Part shown: one piece after another, positions 7,720-11,071 of the stretch
Layout of the letters: the number at the start of each line of letters is the position of its first letter
How positions within the stretch are numbered: position 1 is the stretch's first letter
NCBI GenBank assembly: GCA_015679605.1
Contig: JAAAVE010000287.1
Location: 1-11,071, forward strand
Reading direction: 5' to 3'
Length of the DNA stretch: 11,071 nt
Source of the DNA: Podila epigama
Taxonomy: Eukaryota > Mortierellomycota > Mortierellomycetes > Mortierellales > Mortierellaceae
Position numbers and translations under genes: made by a program
Notes under the pieces: model-generated
Seen by the model: the letters and a program-made list of their open reading frames with translations, nothing else
The model's database searches: none
What the model was told of the DNA's origin: nothing

Positions 7720-10109
7720 ATGTCCTCTGAAACGTTTTCTTTCCAGGTATGAACAACGTCCTTGGGTTGTACGCTTTGAAGCAGTTGTCTTGTTTGCTCA
7801 TCGTTACAGAGAGTCTTGACCTGGTCAGGTTCATTTCGATCCACAGTTTGCTGACTTTTTTTTTCCATCTTGTTCCATCTTGCCTTATTGTAATGACCTT
7901 TAGGCTGAGATCTCTCAGCTGATGAGCTTGATCATCAACACCTTCTACTCTAACAAGGAGGTCTTCTTGAGAGAGTTGGTGTCCAACTGTTCTGGTACGT
8001 CTTTTACTTTCTATTCTTCATTCATTCTACATCTATCCTTCTCTTACCCTCTTCCACAACCCACAACTACTACCACATACCTTGATCTATTGTCTGACCC
8101 TCCCCTTTTTTCGTTTCTATGTTATATTTTCTCATGTAAACAGATGCCCTTGACAAGATTCGCTATGAGGCTCTTACCGACCCCTCCAAGCTCGACTCTG
8201 AGAAGGAGCTTTTCATTCGCATCACCCCTGACCGCGAGAACAAGGTCTTGATCCTCCGTGATACTGGTATCGGTATGACCAAGGCCGATTTGGTCAACAA
8301 CTTGGGTACCATCGCCAAGTCCGGCACCAAGGCCTTCATGGAGGCTTTGAGCTCTGGTGCTGATATCTCTATGATCGGTCAGTTCGGTGTCGGTTTCTAC
8401 TCTGCCTACCTCGTTGCCGAGCGTGTCCAGGTCATTTCCAAGCACAACGATGACGAGCAGTACATTTGGGAGTCTGCTGCCGGTGGCTCTTTCACCATTA
8501 CCCGTGATACCGTCAACCCTTCCTTGGGTCGTGGTACCGAGATGCGCCTCTTCATGAAGGAGGATCAGCTCGAGTACTTGGAGGAGAAGAAGATCAAGGA
8601 GATCATCAAGAAGCACTCCGAGTTCATTGGTTACCCCATCCAGCTCGCTGTTGAGAAGGAGACCGAGAAGGAGGTTGAGGATGAGGAGGAGGAGGTCAAG
8701 GAGGAGGGTGCCAAGATCGAGGAGATCGAGGATGAGGAGGACAAGAAGGACAAGAAGAAGAAGACCATCAAGGAGAAGACCATCGAGAACGAGGAGCTCA
8801 ACAAGACCAAGCCCCTCTGGACCCGCAACCCTGAGGATATCAACAACGAGGAGTATGCTACCTTCTACAAGTCCCTCACCAACGACTGGGGTGACCACAT
8901 GGCCGTCAAGCACTTTGCCATTGAGGGTCAGCTCGAGTTCCGTGCCATCCTCTTCGTTCCCGGCCGTGCTCCCTTCGACATGTTCGAGACCAAGAAGAAG
9001 CGCAACAACATCAAGTTGTACGTCCGCCGTGTCTTCATTATGGATGACTGCGAGGATTTGATCCCTGAGTGGCTCAACTTCATCAAGGGTATCGTCGACT
9101 CTGAGGATCTTCCCTTGAACATTTCCCGTGAGATGCTCCAGCAGAACAAGATTCTCAAGGTCATCCGCAAGAACCTTGTCAAGAAGTGTCTCGAGATGTT
9201 CGCCGAGATTGCTGAGGACAAGGAGAACTTCAACAAGTTCTACGAGGCCTTCTCCAAGAACATCAAGCTCGGTATCCACGAGGACTCCCAGAACCGTGCC
9301 AAGCTCGCTGACTTGCTCCGCTACCACTCGACCAAGTCCACTGATGAGATGACCTCTCTCAAGGACTATGTCACCCGCATGCCCGAGAAGCAGAAGAACA
9401 TCTACTACATCACCGGTGAGTCCCGCACCGCCGTCGAGAACTCTCCCTTCATTGAGGTCTTGAAGAAGAAGGGCTTCGAGGTTCTCTTCATGGTTGACCC
9501 CATCGATGAGTACGCCGTCACCCAGCTTAAGGAGTACGATGGCAAGAAGCTCATCTCCGTCACCAAGGAGGGTCTTGAGCTCGAGGAGGATGAGGATGAG
9601 AAGGCCGCCCGCGAGGCTGAGGAGAAGTCCTATGAGGGTCTCTGCGCTCAGATCAAGGAGATTCTCGGTGATAAGGTTGAGAAGGTCTTGATCTCCAACC
9701 GTATCTCCGAGTCCCCCTGCGTTCTCGTCACTGGTGCCTTTGGTCCTCGAACATGGAGCGTATCATGAAGGCTCAGGCCCTCCGTGACTCTTCCATGTCC
9801 TCCTACATGGCCTCCAAGAAGTCGCTCGAGTTGAACCCCAACAACTCGATCATCAAGACCCTCAAGGCCAAGGTTGATGCCGACAAGAACGATAAGACCG
9901 TCAAGGACTTGACCTTGTTGATGTACGATGTTGCCCTTGTCGTCTCTGGCTTCAGCATTGAGAAGACCGATACCTTCGCCGACCGCATCCACCGCATGAT
10001 CAAGCTCGGTCTTGCCATCGATGATGATGAGGAGGAGACTACCTCTGACATGCCCGCTCTCGAGGCTGAGGATGTTGTCGAGGCCAGCGAGATGGAGGAG
10101 GTCGATTAA
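7720..10109 (+). CDS. hsp90: Cytosolic Hsp90 chaperone, with an apparent frameshift
   Basis: Exons are 7720-7746, 7904-7994 and 8144-10109, with introns of 157 and 149 nt. The ATPase domain (about 1-208) shows E33, N37, D40 and D79-TGIG-M84 at yeast numbering, plus [14 protein letters not shown]. An E/K-rich charged linker covers about 210-260. The middle domain follows with W265, [15 protein letters not shown] and [10 protein letters not shown]. The C-terminal domain ends in the TPR-cochaperone motif MEEVD. Hsp90 folds kinases, receptors and HSF itself as a homodimer in the cytosol. The frame breaks at 9744/9745: after GAFG (residue 573) the expected W-S-S-N-M-E-R needs four more bases. As written, translation reads PRTWSVS and stops at 9768 (580 aa). 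The remaining 9745-10109 is intact in the shifted frame; with the four bases the protein would be 695 aa, normal for fungi. Residue 38 is Cys where Ala is usual. Codon use is strongly biased to GAG, AAG and C-ending codons, as in highly expressed genes. The first exon encodes MSSETFSFQ. Confidence 0.95.
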
Positions 10110-10170
10110 AGCAAATCACTCCACGCTTGCATGTTTTCTTTTGCTTTGAACACCATTTAGCAAACACAAA

Positions 10171-10184
10171 TCCTGTAAAATAAA
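10171..10184 (+). terminator. poly(A) signal of Hsp90 (TCCTGTAAAATAAA)
   Basis: AATAAA at 10179-10184 lies 70 nt after the TAA stop. It sits in the same 14-base context, including TGTA, as the kinase 3' end at 4007-4020. A T-rich stretch follows from about 10196, as expected downstream of a cleavage site. Confidence 0.65.
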
Positions 10185-10425
10185 CTCTCCATTCACTTTT
10201 GTTTTATGCTATTCACTTGTGCCCATTGTCATTTTTATATGATTTGTTACAAAGTGTTGTCTTTTGTGCCCTTTGTCGATTTTCGAACTTGTTTTCTGTG
10301 AGGGAAAGACCATTATTAAAGTTCTCATGGATGTCGGTCGGGAGACGAACAAACCCCAAATATGTATGTTGGAGCTGCACAAGCAAAGAGGGCCTGATTG
10401 AAACGTATCGATCGCTCTCTGCATG
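10185..10425. other. Hsp90 3' flank / distal BiP upstream region
   Basis: I see no gene here. Short frames on both strands have no recognisable features. The stretch presumably contains the Hsp90 cleavage site and the distal part of the BiP promoter. Confidence 0.5.
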
Positions 10426-10566
10426 TTACGTGGAAGTACGATGGGCTGTGGTGGGTAGCCGTCATCTTTGACACGTTGCCCGATGTGATGCTAGACTCTG
10501 TTTCTTCTCAAAGGGTATTAGAGAAGCCAATAAGAACGCGCCATGACCAATGCCTATTACGTGGAA
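10426..10566 (+). promoter_or_regulatory. putative unfolded-protein-response elements of the BiP promoter
   Basis: The decamer TTACGTGGAA occurs twice, at 10426-10435 and 10557-10566. Each copy contains TACGTG/ACGTGG, the core bound by Hac1/XBP1-type bZIP factors (UPRE-2 and XBP1 sites). Between them are CCAAT at 10527-10531, then nine bases, then CCATG (10541-10545). That is one mismatch from the mammalian ERSE, CCAAT-N9-CCACG. A second CCAAT (10547-10551) stands eight bases before CGTGG of the second decamer. BiP is the classic target of this pathway, so the context fits. Binding is inferred. Confidence 0.6.
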
Positions 10567-10619
10567 AATTTACAAAAAAAAGGGGGGGGCGTCCATAGAA
10601 TTAGCCTACTCCCTAATCG

Positions 10620-10628
10620 TATATAAAA
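10620..10628 (+). promoter_or_regulatory. TATA box of the BiP gene
   Basis: TATATAAAA lies about 54 bp downstream of the second UPR-like decamer and 234 bp before the preferred ATG. A weaker AATATAAA directly abuts the first possible ATG at 10800 and is more likely leader sequence. Confidence 0.6.
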
Positions 10629-10853
10629 TGATGCTCGAGTTGATGGCACTTTTTTTACTTTTCTTTTCTTCTTCACTCACACATTATTCGATATACATCT
10701 TAACGCACACGTCCTCTCATCCACATACACACAGACCTTCTCCATCATTTATCATTTGAGCTGCACCAAAGATTCCAGGGGCGAGAAAAAAAAATATAAA
10801 TGTATCCAAGGACAGCAATGGAAAAGGGGCAGGGGAAAAAATATCGAGCCAGA

Positions 10854-10986
10854 ATGTCGAAATTCAGGAAGGGCATCTTTGTCCTCTTACTCCTGGCGCT
10901 GGCATGTACGATGATGATGGCGCCAGTCTCGGCCAACGTGAAAGAGGAAGAAGAAAAGCAAGATTTAGGCCCTGTTATTGGAATTG
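10854..10986 (+). CDS. KAR2: ER Hsp70 chaperone BiP/Kar2, first exon (partial)
   Basis: Only exon 1 is inside the window. It encodes 44 residues plus one base before the donor G|GTAAGT at 10987. The start MSKFRKG gives a textbook signal peptide: a basic n-region, the hydrophobic core IFVLLLLALACTMMMAP, and a likely cleavage after VSA (residue 27). The mature start is acidic (KEEEEKQ), then DLGPVIGI, which leads into the Hsp70 nucleotide-binding motif GIDLGTTYS. The split codon G|AT would supply that Asp in exon 2. BiP is the ER-lumenal Hsp70 for folding, translocation and unfolded-protein sensing. In-frame ATGs at 10800 and 10818 would add 18 or 12 residues rich in Lys/Arg; I prefer 10854 because it gives a standard signal peptide. 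The rest of the gene, including an expected ER-retention tail, lies beyond the right edge. Confidence 0.9.
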
Positions 10987-11071
10987 GTAAGTCAGAATGA
11001 ACAACACTTTTTTTTTTGCGAGGAAAATGTCACACAGTTCTCGTATTCTCACATTCTACCATACTTTTTGC
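10987..11071 (+). other. start of BiP intron 1 (runs off the window)
   Basis: GTAAGT opens an intron that does not reach a usable acceptor joining to the Hsp70 frame before the window ends. Continuing the frame through it hits TGA at 10998 almost at once. Confidence 0.85.

Noticed and set aside
8627-9061. Arg/Ser-rich frame overlapping the Hsp90 charged linker
   Set aside because: It is an out-of-frame reading of the GAG/AAG-rich linker and middle domain; the Hsp90 frame explains the sequence fully.
8122-9327. Long (401-codon) open frame antisense to Hsp90
   Set aside because: It mirrors the strongly biased codon use of Hsp90 on the other strand, and its product is monotonous Leu/Val/Glu/Asp. 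Antisense frames of this type are a familiar artefact in highly expressed chaperone genes.
9700-9770. An intron or programmed frameshift explaining the Hsp90 break
   Set aside because: Conserved coding sequence abuts both sides, so nothing can be spliced out, and bases are missing, not extra. I see no slippery site or downstream pseudoknot.

Overview
The window is nuclear DNA from a fungus. Genes are split by short GT-AG introns, there are homopolymer and CA-rich tracts, and the encoded proteins are fungal housekeeping proteins. Frequent introns (four, three, two and two in the multi-exon genes, plus one starting in the last gene) argue against a budding yeast. The protein details fit an early-diverging fungus of the Mucoromycota/Mortierellomycota type, but that placement is inference. 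I see no mobile element, CRISPR array, tRNA or rRNA.

Layout. (1) 1-581: low-complexity, pyrimidine-rich upstream region. (2) 582-3935 (+): a five-exon gene for a stress-MAPK-activated protein kinase of the Rck2/Srk1 family, 752 aa as spliced here, with an unusually long first intron. (3) 4061-5762 (-): a four-exon gene for TFIID subunit TAF8, 460 aa, convergent with the kinase gene. (4) 5971-6719 (+): a three-exon gene for spliceosomal Sm protein F, 80 aa, divergent from TAF8 across 208 bp. (5) 7047-7379 (+): a single-exon gene for a small protein of 110 aa whose pattern resembles the telomere-capping CST subunit Ten1; this is tentative. (6) 7720-10109 (+): cytosolic Hsp90, three exons, with a heat-shock-element cluster and TATA box upstream and a frameshift near codon 573. 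(7) 10854-10986 (+): first exon of the ER Hsp70 BiP/Kar2, which runs off the right edge and is preceded by unfolded-protein-response-like sites.

Theme. The genes are mostly unrelated housekeeping functions: transcription initiation, splicing, possibly telomere capping, and stress signalling. The right third places the cytosolic Hsp90 and the ER BiP head to tail, each with upstream motifs suited to its own stress pathway (HSF type for Hsp90, Hac1/ERSE type for BiP).

Most notable points: the 4-base deficit that breaks Hsp90 inside its invariant GWS(A/S)N motif; the Ten1-like ORF; the in-phase gapped heat shock element; the repeated TTACGTGGAA box with two CCAAT boxes upstream of BiP; and a 14-base 3'-end motif shared by the kinase and Hsp90 genes. 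I found no convincing new system. This looks like an ordinary fungal core-gene region with several details worth checking.
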